DNA of 64,000 bases from JBAZGG01 sp041653015 (GTDB lineage Bacteria > Bacillota_I > Bacilli_A > RFN20 > CAG-826): positions 1 to 64,000 of the forward strand of contig JBAZGG010000003.1 of assembly GCA_041653015.1 (NCBI GenBank). The letters run 5' to 3'. Under the pieces are notes generated by a model. The model had not been told where the DNA came from and did not search any database. It saw only the letters and a program-made list of their open reading frames with translations. This document shows, in pieces, positions 1 through 7,564 of the stretch (within the stretch, counting starts at the first letter, position 1; every line of letters starts with the position of its first letter). Position numbers and translations under genes: made by a program.

Positions 1-316
1 TCCTATTGGCTTTATCAACTTCTTTATCTGTTTTCTTGGCGTTGTATGCGAGAGTGGCAATAAGGATGATCATTCCGAATCCGAATAGGATTAGACCCCA
101 TTCCATCCACCCCATATTTGACCAGCTTCTCCAAGCGGTGCTCTCGCTAATTTTCACCCAGTTTTCACTAGGTTTGACGTTTAATGTGTAACCGATGATA
201 GAAAAAACAAGAAAGGTTAAGCCTCCTAAAATAAAGATTGAGGCTCCGATATACCAAGCGAGTTCTTTTCCGTTAACCTTTTTGGTTTTCTTAATATTTT
301 TTACTTCATTTTCCAT
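1..316 (-). CDS. Membrane protein of unknown function (3' end cut by window)
   Basis: An open frame starts at the ATG at 316-314 on the minus strand and runs off the left edge after about 105 codons, so the C-terminus is missing. The N-terminus is basic (MENEVKNIKKTKK), followed by a hydrophobic helix at about residues 22-43, an extracytoplasmic stretch of about 30 residues rich in Trp and Ser, and a second helix at about 74-92 that ends in a charged tail. This is a two-helix membrane protein with short cytoplasmic ends. I do not recognise a family. No strong Shine-Dalgarno is visible; GAAAG lies just before the ATG. The hydrophobic reading and lysine-rich ends support the minus strand over the short plus-strand frame that overlaps it. 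Confidence 0.6.
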   Translation of the reverse strand, partial: MENEVKNIKKTKKVNGKELAWYIGASIFILGGLTFLVFSIIGYTLNVKPSENWVKISESTAWRSWSNMGWMEWGLILFGFGMIILIATLAYNAKKTDKEVDKANR

Positions 317-362
317 ACTTTCAAAAGTCTAGCATATATAGTAATCATTTACAAATGAATGA

Positions 363-1223
363 TTAGGCATCAGCTTTGATGTCTTTCACAGGCAATTCAT
401 TTTGCTTTTTGGCCTCTTCGATCAACTCTTGCATCAACTTATCATATTTTGTTTTCCATAGAGGTTCGTTTTTATTGACATATATCTGAACGGCTGATTT
501 GAGATCGGTGAACTCCATTTGAAAATTTCGTCCTTCTCTCAATTCTCGACGTCCGCGCATTTCTTCGACGAGGTCGAACACCTTGTCGAGAAGATCGCAA
601 TATTCCCGATCGATGACGCGAGCATTTTGGCGAGAAAAATCGAGCAAACTCATCAGTTTTCCTAAATCGTTATTGATGAAATTTGACTGTGGGGTGATTG
701 CACCTTTCGCCTCTTGGCGCACCTTATTATACTCGGCGAAGAGCATTTCGAGTTCAGGTATCATCGACATAAAGACGACACCGCGATAGAATTTTTCGTC
801 GGCTTTCACGACTTCTTCAATCTCTGGTTCGAGCAAGTTTTGCTTTTTAGCAAAGTCGATGTGAATATCGATGATTTTTCTTAGCTCTTCATGAATCGGG
901 AGAACGCTTTCAAAAATAGCTAGATGCTGTGCCTTGTCGACTCTTAATCCATCAGCGGCCACTTTGAGAATCGTGGAATCATTTCCGTAAATTTTATCGT
1001 AGAAATCGAGAATCATTTTTTTAAGTTTTTCTCCCGCTTCTCCATTTTTTTCGATGAATGTAGCGAGAGGAGTTTTCTCGTCGAGTTCAACTTTTACTCC
1101 GTGTTTTTTATAATTATAAAAATTCACATCATAGATAGGCTTATTCAACGTATACTCTAGCGTATCTCTAATCAGTACGTTGTAGTGTAGTAGAGTGGCA
1201 ATCGTTTTGGACATGTTGTTCAT
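363..1223 (-). CDS. Unknown cytosolic helical protein, 286 aa
   Basis: I do not recognise this protein. It has no signal peptide or membrane segment. It is rich in Lys and Glu and looks mostly alpha-helical, with a basic patch EEMRGRRELREGRN near residue 225 and a charged C-terminal helix (ELIEEAKKQ). The start is supported by TAAAGGAG at 1233-1240, about ten bases before the ATG at 1223; a second Met lies three codons in. It follows the HAD phosphatase by three bases, so the two are probably cotranscribed and the Shine-Dalgarno overlaps the phosphatase's 3' end. The coupling hints at a shared process, but nothing in the sequence gives a function. Confidence 0.8.
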   Translation of the reverse strand: MNNMSKTIATLLHYNVLIRDTLEYTLNKPIYDVNFYNYKKHGVKVELDEKTPLATFIEKNGEAGEKLKKMILDFYDKIYGNDSTILKVAADGLRVDKAQHLAIFESVLPIHEELRKIIDIHIDFAKKQNLLEPEIEEVVKADEKFYRGVVFMSMIPELEMLFAEYNKVRQEAKGAITPQSNFINNDLGKLMSLLDFSRQNARVIDREYCDLLDKVFDLVEEMRGRRELREGRNFQMEFTDLKSAVQIYVNKNEPLWKTKYDKLMQELIEEAKKQNELPVKDIKADA

Positions 1224-1226
1224 GTT

Positions 1227-2072
1227 TTATTTCTCCTTTATGTCGAGGTAATCTTCTAAATCGCTGAAGCGACGAATCGTATGTTTGGCATATTTTTTTA
1301 CTGTTGGAGAGGCGTGCTCCATACAGAAGCTGTGGTCGGGAAACTCGGTAAACATCGAAATGTCATTCCCTGAATCACCCACGACCATTACATTATCATA
1401 ATCTATATTTAGATAATCAAGGTAGAATTTTATGCCATTGGCTTTCGAACACTGTTTTGGAGTGAGTTCGATGAACTCCCCTATCCAACTCGATTCGATC
1501 TCCTCGCCATATCGTTCACGAAGTATTTTGTTGATCTCTTTTGCTCGCGCTTTTCTTTTTTTGCCAGCGCCGATAAAAACCATGATTTTGTAGACGTGCC
1601 CTTTGTTGATTTCTTTCACGAATAATTCTTCGCTTTGATAATAAGGTTCACGATAGACGCCTTGGGCGGTGTAATAACAGAAATAGACGAAACCGACGAT
1701 GTTGCGAACGCCTTTTTTATTTATGACAAAGTTTTCATCTTTCGACATTAAAAAATAGCCCATCGGATGAAAATCTTTGGTTATTTCGCCAAGAATTTCT
1801 TTGATGCGTTTTTTTGGAAAAAACGTCTCTTTAACAATCTGTCCATTTATTTTGATATAGGCTGAATTGCATCCGATTATATCCACTGGTCTTCCAATCT
1901 TTTCAACAACCTTATTCGAAAAATAGTGATTGCGACCACTGACGATAACAACTCTGTTGCCATCGTCGATAAATTTTTTAAGAAATTTACGATTTTGAGA
2001 TGAAATCATTCTTACCGTTTTCTTTGGGTAAAAAAGAGTTCCATCTAAATCTGTCGCAATTACCTTTGGCAT
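1227..2072 (-). CDS. Cof-type HAD family sugar-phosphate phosphatase
   Basis: HAD-superfamily hydrolase of the Cof/YidA (IIB cap) type, predicted to dephosphorylate sugar or nucleotide phosphates in the cytosol through an aspartyl-phosphate intermediate. Motif I is DLDGT at residues 8-12 (nucleophile D8, acid/base D10). Motif II is the Ser in VSGRN at about 45. Motif IV is GDSGND at 232-237, which ligates Mg2+. The cap domain lies between motifs II and III. At 281 residues it has the normal family length. The substrate cannot be read from sequence. It is upstream in transcription of the 286-aa unknown gene, three bases away. Confidence 0.9.
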   Translation of the reverse strand: MPKVIATDLDGTLFYPKKTVRMISSQNRKFLKKFIDDGNRVVIVSGRNHYFSNKVVEKIGRPVDIIGCNSAYIKINGQIVKETFFPKKRIKEILGEITKDFHPMGYFLMSKDENFVINKKGVRNIVGFVYFCYYTAQGVYREPYYQSEELFVKEINKGHVYKIMVFIGAGKKRKARAKEINKILRERYGEEIESSWIGEFIELTPKQCSKANGIKFYLDYLNIDYDNVMVVGDSGNDISMFTEFPDHSFCMEHASPTVKKYAKHTIRRFSDLEDYLDIKEK

Positions 2073-2103
2073 ATTATGTATTTTATCATAATGATAAATG
2101 AAG

Positions 2104-2131
2104 GCAAATAAAAAGGGACCAAATGGTCCCT
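2104..2131 (-). terminator. Rho-independent terminator after hpf
   Basis: AGGGACC at 2114-2120 pairs with GGTCCCT at 2125-2131, loop AAAT. On the minus strand the stem is followed by TTTTATT. It lies 14 bp past the hpf stop and separates hpf from the HAD gene. Confidence 0.85.
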
Positions 2132-2144
2132 ATATTTGTTCAGC

Positions 2145-2696
2145 TTATGATAATTTATTCTCCGCCTGAATTATTCCATAGCCATTTTTTAAACGTTTAT
2201 ACACGACCGAGACTCGATTATCATCCTCATCTAGATAGACGAAGAAACTATGCCCGAGAGCTTCCATTCTTGTGATTGCGTCATCGATCGACATAGGTTC
2301 AAGATATACAGACTTTGTTCTGACGACCTGTTCTTGCGCTTCTTCAACTTCATCGGCTTCAAAATTCTCAAAGGCAATCGATTTGCCGAGACCTTGTTTC
2401 TCTCCGCGGCGATCCATGCGCGTTTTAAGTTTTCTCATCTGCCCTTCAAGTTTATCGATCGCCAAATCAACGGCGGCATATAGATCATCATCGGTCACCT
2501 CAGCCCTAAAATCCATCTGTGGTGTAAAAATCGTTATTTCAACTTTTGCTCCAACTTTGTAGGCTCTCACAACGGCGCGGCAGTTTACATTATCGTTGAT
2601 AATGAAGTACTTATCCATACGCGAAAGCTTTTTTTCTATCGCCGAACGAATACCTTCAGTAACAGAAATGTTTTTGCCAATAATTTGGTATTTCAT
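2145..2696 (-). CDS. hpf: Ribosome hibernation promoting factor, long form
   Basis: Long-form HPF (YvyD/RaiA family), which binds the 30S decoding centre in stationary phase and dimerises ribosomes into inactive 100S particles. The N-terminal ribosome-binding domain covers about residues 1-100 (start MKYQIIGKNISVTEGIR, basic KLKTRMDRR near 92). A linker of about 25 residues leads to the C-terminal dimerisation domain at about 127-183 (KSVYLEPMSIDDAI, FFVYLDEDDN, VVYKR, YGII). At 183 residues it is a full long form. AAAGGAG lies eight bases before the ATG. It has its own promoter region (2697-2793) and terminator, so it is probably monocistronic. Confidence 0.95.
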   Translation of the reverse strand: MKYQIIGKNISVTEGIRSAIEKKLSRMDKYFIINDNVNCRAVVRAYKVGAKVEITIFTPQMDFRAEVTDDDLYAAVDLAIDKLEGQMRKLKTRMDRRGEKQGLGKSIAFENFEADEVEEAQEQVVRTKSVYLEPMSIDDAITRMEALGHSFFVYLDEDDNRVSVVYKRLKNGYGIIQAENKLS

Positions 2697-2793
2697 GTGA
2701 TGTTCTCCTTTCCAAATTATGATTGTGTTCTTCTCTTACTTAAATTATCGCAAAAAGATAGGCGAAATTAAAGAACAACGCGCATAAAAATTC

Positions 2794-3963
2794 TCATTTC
2801 GCAAGGAAAGCTTTAATCAGCGCGACTTTATCAAGTTTTTCCCAAGGCAAATCTAGATCTGGACGACCCATATGTCCATAATTCGACAAATCGCGATAGC
2901 GGAATGTCGGCTTATTCAAAGAGAATTGGCTGATAATAGCGCCTGGTCGCGCATCGAAAAAATGGCGGATGGTTTTGAGGATGACATCATCGCTATAATG
3001 AGCGGTGCCAAATGTAGAGATGCCGACGCTAATGGGCTGAGCCACACCTATTGCGTAACTGAGCTGAACTTCTAGTCTATCAGAGACTCCAGCGGCAACT
3101 AGATTTTTGGCGATGTATCTCGCCATGTAAGCTCCAGATCGATCAACTTTCGATGGATCTTTGCCTGAAAAGGAGCCGCCACCATGTTTCCCTGTCCCTC
3201 CGTATGTATCAACGATTATTTTTCGCCCAGTCAATCCAGTATCGCCCTCGGGTCCGCCGACAACAAATCGTCCAGTCGGATTAATAAGATACTTAAAATC
3301 ATCATTTAGTCCAAATGATTTTACAACTTTTTTCATAATGGAACTCAGGATGTATTCTCTAAATGTTTTCTCGTCGAAATCAGGGTTGTGTTGAACCGAC
3401 ATCAAAACGGTGTCAACTCGAGGATTATTTGGATCTGAATAATCAATTGTCACTTGACTTTTCATATCGGGACGAGCATCTTTAAATTTTCCTTCTTTTC
3501 GAAGTTTGGATGCCATCCTCACCAGTTTATGAGCGATGGAAATGGCGAGAGGCATATAACCTTTCGATTCATTCGATGCATAGCCGAACATCATCCCTTG
3601 ATCACCCGCACCCATACTCAAAATATCTTTGGATCGATCAACACCTTGGGCGATGTCGTGAGATTGCTCTTTGACTTTTACATCAATTCGACAGGTATCC
3701 GCGCCAATTCCATATTTTTTATCCGTATAGCCAATGCCGCGAAGAACATCTCGAGCAATCTTTTCAAAATCAGGCGAGAACGCGCAGGTGATTTCACCAC
3801 CGATAAGAATGTATTCAGTCGTTGCAAAGACTTCGCACGCCACGCGAGACTTTGAATCCATTTGCAGACAACTGTCTAGAATAGCGTCAGCGATTTGATC
3901 GCAGATTTTATCTGGATGTCCCTCTGAAACCGATTCCGAAGTGAATAGTATTTTCTCTTTCAT
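2794..3963 (-). CDS. metK: S-adenosylmethionine synthetase
   Basis: Methionine adenosyltransferase, which makes SAM from methionine and ATP as a cytosolic tetramer. Family signatures present are GHPDK at about 15-19 (ATP/Mg2+), the GAGDQGMMFGYA nucleotide loop at about 118, and the GGGSFSGKDPSKVDRS phosphate-binding loop near 260. The length of 389 aa is normal. The start at 3963 follows AGGAGGAG with a seven-base gap. A SAM-I-type riboswitch plus terminator occupies the leader, so expression is predicted to fall when SAM is abundant. There is no neighbouring methionine biosynthesis gene; the gene appears to stand alone. Confidence 0.97.
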   Translation of the reverse strand: MKEKILFTSESVSEGHPDKICDQIADAILDSCLQMDSKSRVACEVFATTEYILIGGEITCAFSPDFEKIARDVLRGIGYTDKKYGIGADTCRIDVKVKEQSHDIAQGVDRSKDILSMGAGDQGMMFGYASNESKGYMPLAISIAHKLVRMASKLRKEGKFKDARPDMKSQVTIDYSDPNNPRVDTVLMSVQHNPDFDEKTFREYILSSIMKKVVKSFGLNDDFKYLINPTGRFVVGGPEGDTGLTGRKIIVDTYGGTGKHGGGSFSGKDPSKVDRSGAYMARYIAKNLVAAGVSDRLEVQLSYAIGVAQPISVGISTFGTAHYSDDVILKTIRHFFDARPGAIISQFSLNKPTFRYRDLSNYGHMGRPDLDLPWEKLDKVALIKAFLAK

Positions 3964-3979
3964 AAACTCTCCTCCTATT

Positions 3980-4011
3980 TAAAATAAAAGACCTCCCACA
4001 GCATGGGAAGC
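3980..4011 (-). terminator. Riboswitch-controlled terminator in metK leader
   Basis: GCTTCCCA (4011-4004) pairs with TGGGAGGT (3998-3991), an 8-bp stem with two G-U pairs and a 5-nt loop, followed on the minus strand by CTTTTATTTT. It lies between the SAM aptamer and the metK Shine-Dalgarno, where an expression-platform terminator is expected. Confidence 0.85.
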
Positions 4012-4032
4012 CCTATGAAGCTTGTGTCCCTA

Positions 4033-4133
4033 ACTTATCGCTCAGAGTGTGGGCTCTGCTCAGGAGAAGCACTTACTACGATGTAGAGTTGCTAGTGCAT
4101 TATTTCATCCTTAGAATGCACTTCTTGATAAGT
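4033..4133 (-). promoter_or_regulatory. SAM-I-type (S-box) riboswitch aptamer upstream of metK
   Basis: P1 is ACTTATC (4133-4127) with GATAAGT (4039-4033). J1/2 is AAGA. P2 is AGTGCATT (4122-4115) with AATGCACT (4101-4094), 8 bp. P3 begins with AGCAACT (4093-4087) and closes with AGTGCT (4073-4068), capped by CTAC/GTAG. J3/4 holds TCCT (4065-4062), which can pair with AGGA (4111-4108) in the P2 loop to form the pseudoknot. P4 is CAGAG/CTCTG (4058-4054 with 4047-4043). The GCAA core and the closing GATAAG match the S-box consensus. The usual kink-turn in P2 is absent. Position before metK and a terminator strongly support a SAM sensor. Confidence 0.85.
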
Positions 4134-4178
4134 CATCTTTTACGTTAGAATTATAATAATAATTTATTATGTTGTCAA

Positions 4179-4433
4179 CTAACGAGATATGAGAGCCTTG
4201 GATAATTGATCGGGACAAGACGTGAGACCATTTTTAGATCCACGGCATTTGATTTTGGAGAGTTTGTTGACAACATCTTGAATTTTCATTCCTTTGATCA
4301 ATGAACATATACCCGCTGTGTTGCCTTGACAACCACCGATTATTGAAGCATCAATAATTATGCCATTTTCAATAGTGATTCTCATTTCACGAGAACAGAC
4401 ATTTTGCGGTTTGAAAACAATTTCATCTACCAT
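4179..4433 (-). CDS. TSCPD domain protein (TIGR03905-like)
   Basis: Small single-domain TSCPD protein of 84 aa. The family-defining string TSCPD is at about residues 72-76. Conserved Cys and Gly residues (GGCQGN near 33-38, CRGSKNGLTSC near 63-73) suggest a metal or thiol site. TSCPD domains also occur at the C-terminus of B12-dependent ribonucleotide reductases. Stand-alone versions are common in Firmicutes but have no firm biochemical role. The gene starts one base after the pduL stop, so both are in one transcript. Function is unknown. Confidence 0.8.
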   Translation of the reverse strand: MVDEIVFKPQNVCSREMRITIENGIIIDASIIGGCQGNTAGICSLIKGMKIQDVVNKLSKIKCRGSKNGLTSCPDQLSKALISR

Positions 4434-4434
4434 A

Positions 4435-5007
4435 TCACTTCATTATTTCTCCATAAACTAAACCGCAGGCATTTGCAGCATTAGACTCATCCGTATCGAT
4501 GTGCATAGCCAAAGCAAAATCATCTCTGACACGAACCACGACATCACCAAAGATCAGCGCTCTTTCAGGCGTATCCAATTTGACTGAGACAATCTGACCG
4601 TTTTTAACACCGTATTCATCAGCCTCTTTCGAAGTCATATGAATATGTCTTTTTGCGATTATAACTCCTTCTAGAATTTCGATTTCTCCCGCTGGACCAA
4701 CAATTTTTATTGGAGCGCTACCTTTAATATCTCCTGACTCGCGAATAGGAGCGACCACTCCTAATGTTCTCGCATCTGTAGCGCTTATCTCAACTTGAAT
4801 GGCTTTGCGACATGGACCGAGAATTGAGACTCCAGAAATCGTGTTTTTTAACCCGACGAGATTAAGTTTTGTATCGCTCACAAATTGTCCTGTTTGAGAA
4901 AGCATTTTTTTAACGACGAGTTTCGCACCTTTGCCACATAGAATTTCTAACGCTTCTTGAGTGACATGGATATGTCTCGCGCTCGTTTCAATAATAATTT
5001 TTTTCAT
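4435..5007 (-). CDS. pduL: Phosphate propanoyltransferase / phosphotransacetylase, PduL type
   Basis: PduL-family phosphotransacylase, exchanging CoA and phosphate on acetyl or propanoyl groups; it is structurally unrelated to Pta. The two zinc-binding HIH motifs are in ARHIHVT (H12, H14) and KRHIHMT (H121, H123). There is no N-terminal microcompartment targeting helix, so this is a soluble housekeeping form, probably acting with acetate kinase. I start it at the ATG at 5007, which has AGGAG eight bases upstream; an upstream in-frame Met 12 codons earlier lacks a ribosome site. Length is 190 aa. It shares an operon with the TSCPD gene. Confidence 0.9.
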   Translation of the reverse strand: MKKIIIETSARHIHVTQEALEILCGKGAKLVVKKMLSQTGQFVSDTKLNLVGLKNTISGVSILGPCRKAIQVEISATDARTLGVVAPIRESGDIKGSAPIKIVGPAGEIEILEGVIIAKRHIHMTSKEADEYGVKNGQIVSVKLDTPERALIFGDVVVRVRDDFALAMHIDTDESNAANACGLVYGEIMK

Positions 5008-5074
5008 TTTTATATCTCCTAAAACGATAAAATTGTAGCACATAAATCAGCAAATATTTAGTAAATATGATTTG

Positions 5075-5103
5075 TTTTCAAATCCAAAATAATAATCTAT
5101 AAT
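5075..5103 (+). promoter_or_regulatory. Promoter of the 5114 glycosyltransferase gene
   Basis: TATAAT at 5098-5103 with TTTTCA at 5075-5080, spacing 17. The expected transcription start is about 5110, only a few bases before the ATG at 5114, and no Shine-Dalgarno is present. Confidence 0.55.
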
Positions 5104-5113
5104 ATAAGAACTT

Positions 5114-6520
5114 ATGAATAAAAAAGCAGATGGCACTGGCGAGAAACAGCAACCAAAAAAGAGTATTTTCGTCTCTATTAACAATGGTTTAGACATCGCC
5201 TATGATGGATTTATTAAATTCATTAATCAGTGGGGATTCCTAATCATCGCTTTGATCATAACAGCGCTCGCGATGACATTGCGAATTGCATTTTTTGATC
5301 GCAACAATGGCGATATATATTGGTATCAAATACCTTGGGTGACGTGGTATCGAGAGGGCTCGCACAACGGAATAAACAGCTTTGCCGAAATGCCGATCAG
5401 CTTCTATAATTGCCATGGCGATTCAACACCGTATTCGGGATGGAGCCAATATCTTTCCGATTGCAACAACGGCCTTGTGAGCAGCGTGACTTATTGCGAC
5501 TATTTGATGGGCTATCTCAATCTTCTCGCCTTGTTCTCATATCTTCCTGTCGATGCTATGTATGTGTGCAAAATTATCGCGATATGTTCTGACTTAATCG
5601 CCGCCCTCGGCATTGCGATGCTCGCATGGAAGTTGACAAAAGGCGACAAATTGTACACTTTGATCTGCTATTGCCTCTATCTCGTTCTGCCCACTATTTT
5701 CATCAATTCAGGAGTGTGGGGACAGTGCGATGGATTGTATGCTTGTTTGATAATTTGGTGCATCTATTTTACAATCACGAAAAAGCCATGGTTTGCCATG
5801 ATGTTTCTCGGGTTTGCTCTCGCGACAAAACTGCAAGCCGTTTTCATCATTCCCGTCTTCGCATTCCTTTGGTTGAGAAAAGAATTCAAACTGCGATGGG
5901 TTCTCATCATCCCCATAGCGATGCTATTGATGATGATACCTGCCTATATCGCCGGAATGGATTTCTTGATGCCATGGAAGCAGTATTTTTCTCAAGTGGG
6001 CAGCTACAAGGGCGCCAATTATAATAGCGGCTCCTTCTACGTCATTTTCACAGGGATAGATGTCAGCGCCTATGTCAACTGGTTCGGCATCCCTCTATGC
6101 CTGATCGCAATCATCTTAGCTTTGTTCATCATATGGCGCATGAAGATAAAGGTGACGCCAATTTCTACTCTCGCGGTCGCCGCTCTATTCGCTATCTTAG
6201 TGCCATTCTTTTTGCCGCACATGCACGAGAGATATTTCTACCTCGCCGATGTTTTTGTTTTCATCTATTGCATGTTGAGAAAAAAGAGATACTGGCTCAT
6301 CCCTCTCATGCAATTTTCAAGTTTTAACGCCTACACCATCTTCTTGTTCGGATCATCAAACGTCATCATCCCCACGATCGGGATAAGAGTGTTATATATC
6401 TCAATGTTCTTGAATTTCATCATTATGTCAGTAATTTTTTGGGATATTCTCAAGATGGAAAAAGAAGCCCCTGTTCTCACTGTCTATGAATCAGACCATC
6501 ATAAAAAAATGGCTGATTAG
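5114..6520 (+). CDS. GT-C fold membrane glycosyltransferase, 468 aa
   Basis: Polytopic membrane protein with roughly ten helices, the first at about residues 38-62. It resembles GT-C glycosyltransferases that move sugars from lipid-phosphate donors on the outer membrane face. Supporting features are a WGQCDG loop at 202-207 after an Asn/Ser-rich turn, and the FLPHMHERYFYLADVF segment around 366-381; an MHERY motif is typical of bacterial mannosyltransferase-like GT-C proteins. The N-terminal 35 residues are charged and cytosolic. The acceptor is unknown. It is the first of two GT-C genes in this region and may belong to surface glycan or glycolipid synthesis. The start lacks a Shine-Dalgarno. 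Confidence 0.75.
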   Translation: MNKKADGTGEKQQPKKSIFVSINNGLDIAYDGFIKFINQWGFLIIALIITALAMTLRIAFFDRNNGDIYWYQIPWVTWYREGSHNGINSFAEMPISFYNCHGDSTPYSGWSQYLSDCNNGLVSSVTYCDYLMGYLNLLALFSYLPVDAMYVCKIIAICSDLIAALGIAMLAWKLTKGDKLYTLICYCLYLVLPTIFINSGVWGQCDGLYACLIIWCIYFTITKKPWFAMMFLGFALATKLQAVFIIPVFAFLWLRKEFKLRWVLIIPIAMLLMMIPAYIAGMDFLMPWKQYFSQVGSYKGANYNSGSFYVIFTGIDVSAYVNWFGIPLCLIAIILALFIIWRMKIKVTPISTLAVAALFAILVPFFLPHMHERYFYLADVFVFIYCMLRKKRYWLIPLMQFSSFNAYTIFLFGSSNVIIPTIGIRVLYISMFLNFIIMSVIFWDILKMEKEAPVLTVYESDHHKKMAD

Positions 6521-6527
6521 TTTACAA

Positions 6528-6556
6528 TTGATATTTTAATTGCCTTTGTTTATAAT
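6528..6556 (+). promoter_or_regulatory. Promoter of tRNA-Leu(GAG)
   Basis: TTGATA at 6528-6533 and TATAAT at 6551-6556, spacing exactly 17 bp, 18 bp before the tRNA 5' end. Confidence 0.75.
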
Positions 6557-6573
6557 TAAGCACGCTAATAAAT

Positions 6574-6658
<85 letters not shown>

Positions 6659-6672
6659 TTAAAAGTGAAATT

Positions 6673-6704
6673 GTTCTCATCGTGCAAATGATGAGAACTT
6701 TTTT
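6673..6704 (+). terminator. Terminator after tRNA-Leu(GAG)
   Basis: GTTCTCATC (6673-6681) pairs perfectly with GATGAGAAC (6690-6698), 8-nt loop, followed by six T. Confidence 0.92.
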
Positions 6705-6820
6705 ATCTAGATGAGCTTCAAAGTCACAGCCATTTTAACTTTCGTGATGGCAAGTCAAATGAATTGAAAACTGTGATGAATACATCTCTTAAAAGGCAAA
6801 TCACATGGATAGCCAACAAA

Positions 6821-6848
6821 AAACCCAAAAAATTTAATTTTTGGGTTT
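6821..6848. terminator. Bidirectional AT-rich terminator
   Basis: AAACCCAAAAA (6821-6831) pairs with TTTTTGGGTTT (6838-6848). T-rich tracts follow on both strands. It ends the exported orphan gene (minus) 28 bp past its stop and backs up the tRNA terminator. Confidence 0.75.
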
Positions 6849-6875
6849 TATTTTTGCTTTAGATTTGCAGTTTTA

Positions 6876-7433
6876 TTATACGGGTTCGGCCATACAAGAA
6901 TAAGTGATGACTATAGAAGTAACGTATGAGACGCCAGCGGCATCATTAATTTTGATGCGAAAAAACATTGGTTTACTGTCAGTGAATGAATGCGTATATG
7001 TCGAATAGGCTGTCTCTTTCAAAGCGTACACTGATTCATAACCAATCCAAGAAAACTCTACTGTGTATTCTAACAAATTACCGCTCATGACGATATCGAC
7101 GCGAGTTATCCCAGTTATTGGCGAGGTATTATACAGTTCTCCAGACATTCCCAACAAACACCAATACATTGGATCTGAGGTGCTAAAATCTCTATAATAC
7201 AAAGAGACTGGATTGCCACTTGTTGTGCTAACATCAGATGTTCCGACGCCACTGCTTGGCGATAATTTATTAACGACGGGACTCATCGTCAATACATAAG
7301 GATCATCAGAAGCATTAACGTTGAGAAGAGATTTAAGCAAACCAGAAGATTGACTGACAGCGAGCATTGCAGTAAGACCAAAAAGTGATGTGGCAATAAT
7401 TTTTGCCTTTAGATGAGAATTAGATGTTTTCAT
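6876..7433 (-). CDS. Exported orphan protein, 185 aa
   Basis: I do not recognise this family. The N-terminus is a typical secretion signal: a basic start (MKTSNSHLKAK), a hydrophobic core at about residues 11-26 (IIATSLFGLTAMLAV) and a likely cleavage site near VNASDD (about 38-42). The mature part is Ser/Thr/Tyr rich and looks like beta strands, ending at SCMAEPV with no sortase motif. Two Cys occur in the mature region (about 92 and 180). It is transcribed alone, divergent from the GNAT gene, with its own terminator. It is probably a small secreted or surface-held protein. Confidence 0.75.
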   Translation of the reverse strand: MKTSNSHLKAKIIATSLFGLTAMLAVSQSSGLLKSLLNVNASDDPYVLTMSPVVNKLSPSSGVGTSDVSTTSGNPVSLYYRDFSTSDPMYWCLLGMSGELYNTSPITGITRVDIVMSGNLLEYTVEFSWIGYESVYALKETAYSTYTHSFTDSKPMFFRIKINDAAGVSYVTSIVITYSCMAEPV

Positions 7434-7564
7434 AAATTACCTCAAATATCTTTTTTATTTTATACTGAATTATATCTATAGTGCAACAAGCAATATACAA
7501 GCGCACTGCAAGTGCATGATTTAAATGAGAAAAAATGATAAAATAATACATTGTTGAGGAATCA

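Noticed and set aside
6..191. Plus-strand 61-aa frame at the left edge
   Set aside because: Shadow of the membrane protein read on the minus strand, which has the better composition and start context.
7510..7535. Hairpin GCACT-GCA-AGTGC upstream of the GNAT gene
   Set aside because: Only five pairs and a three-base loop; no T-run; not enough to call a terminator or operator.
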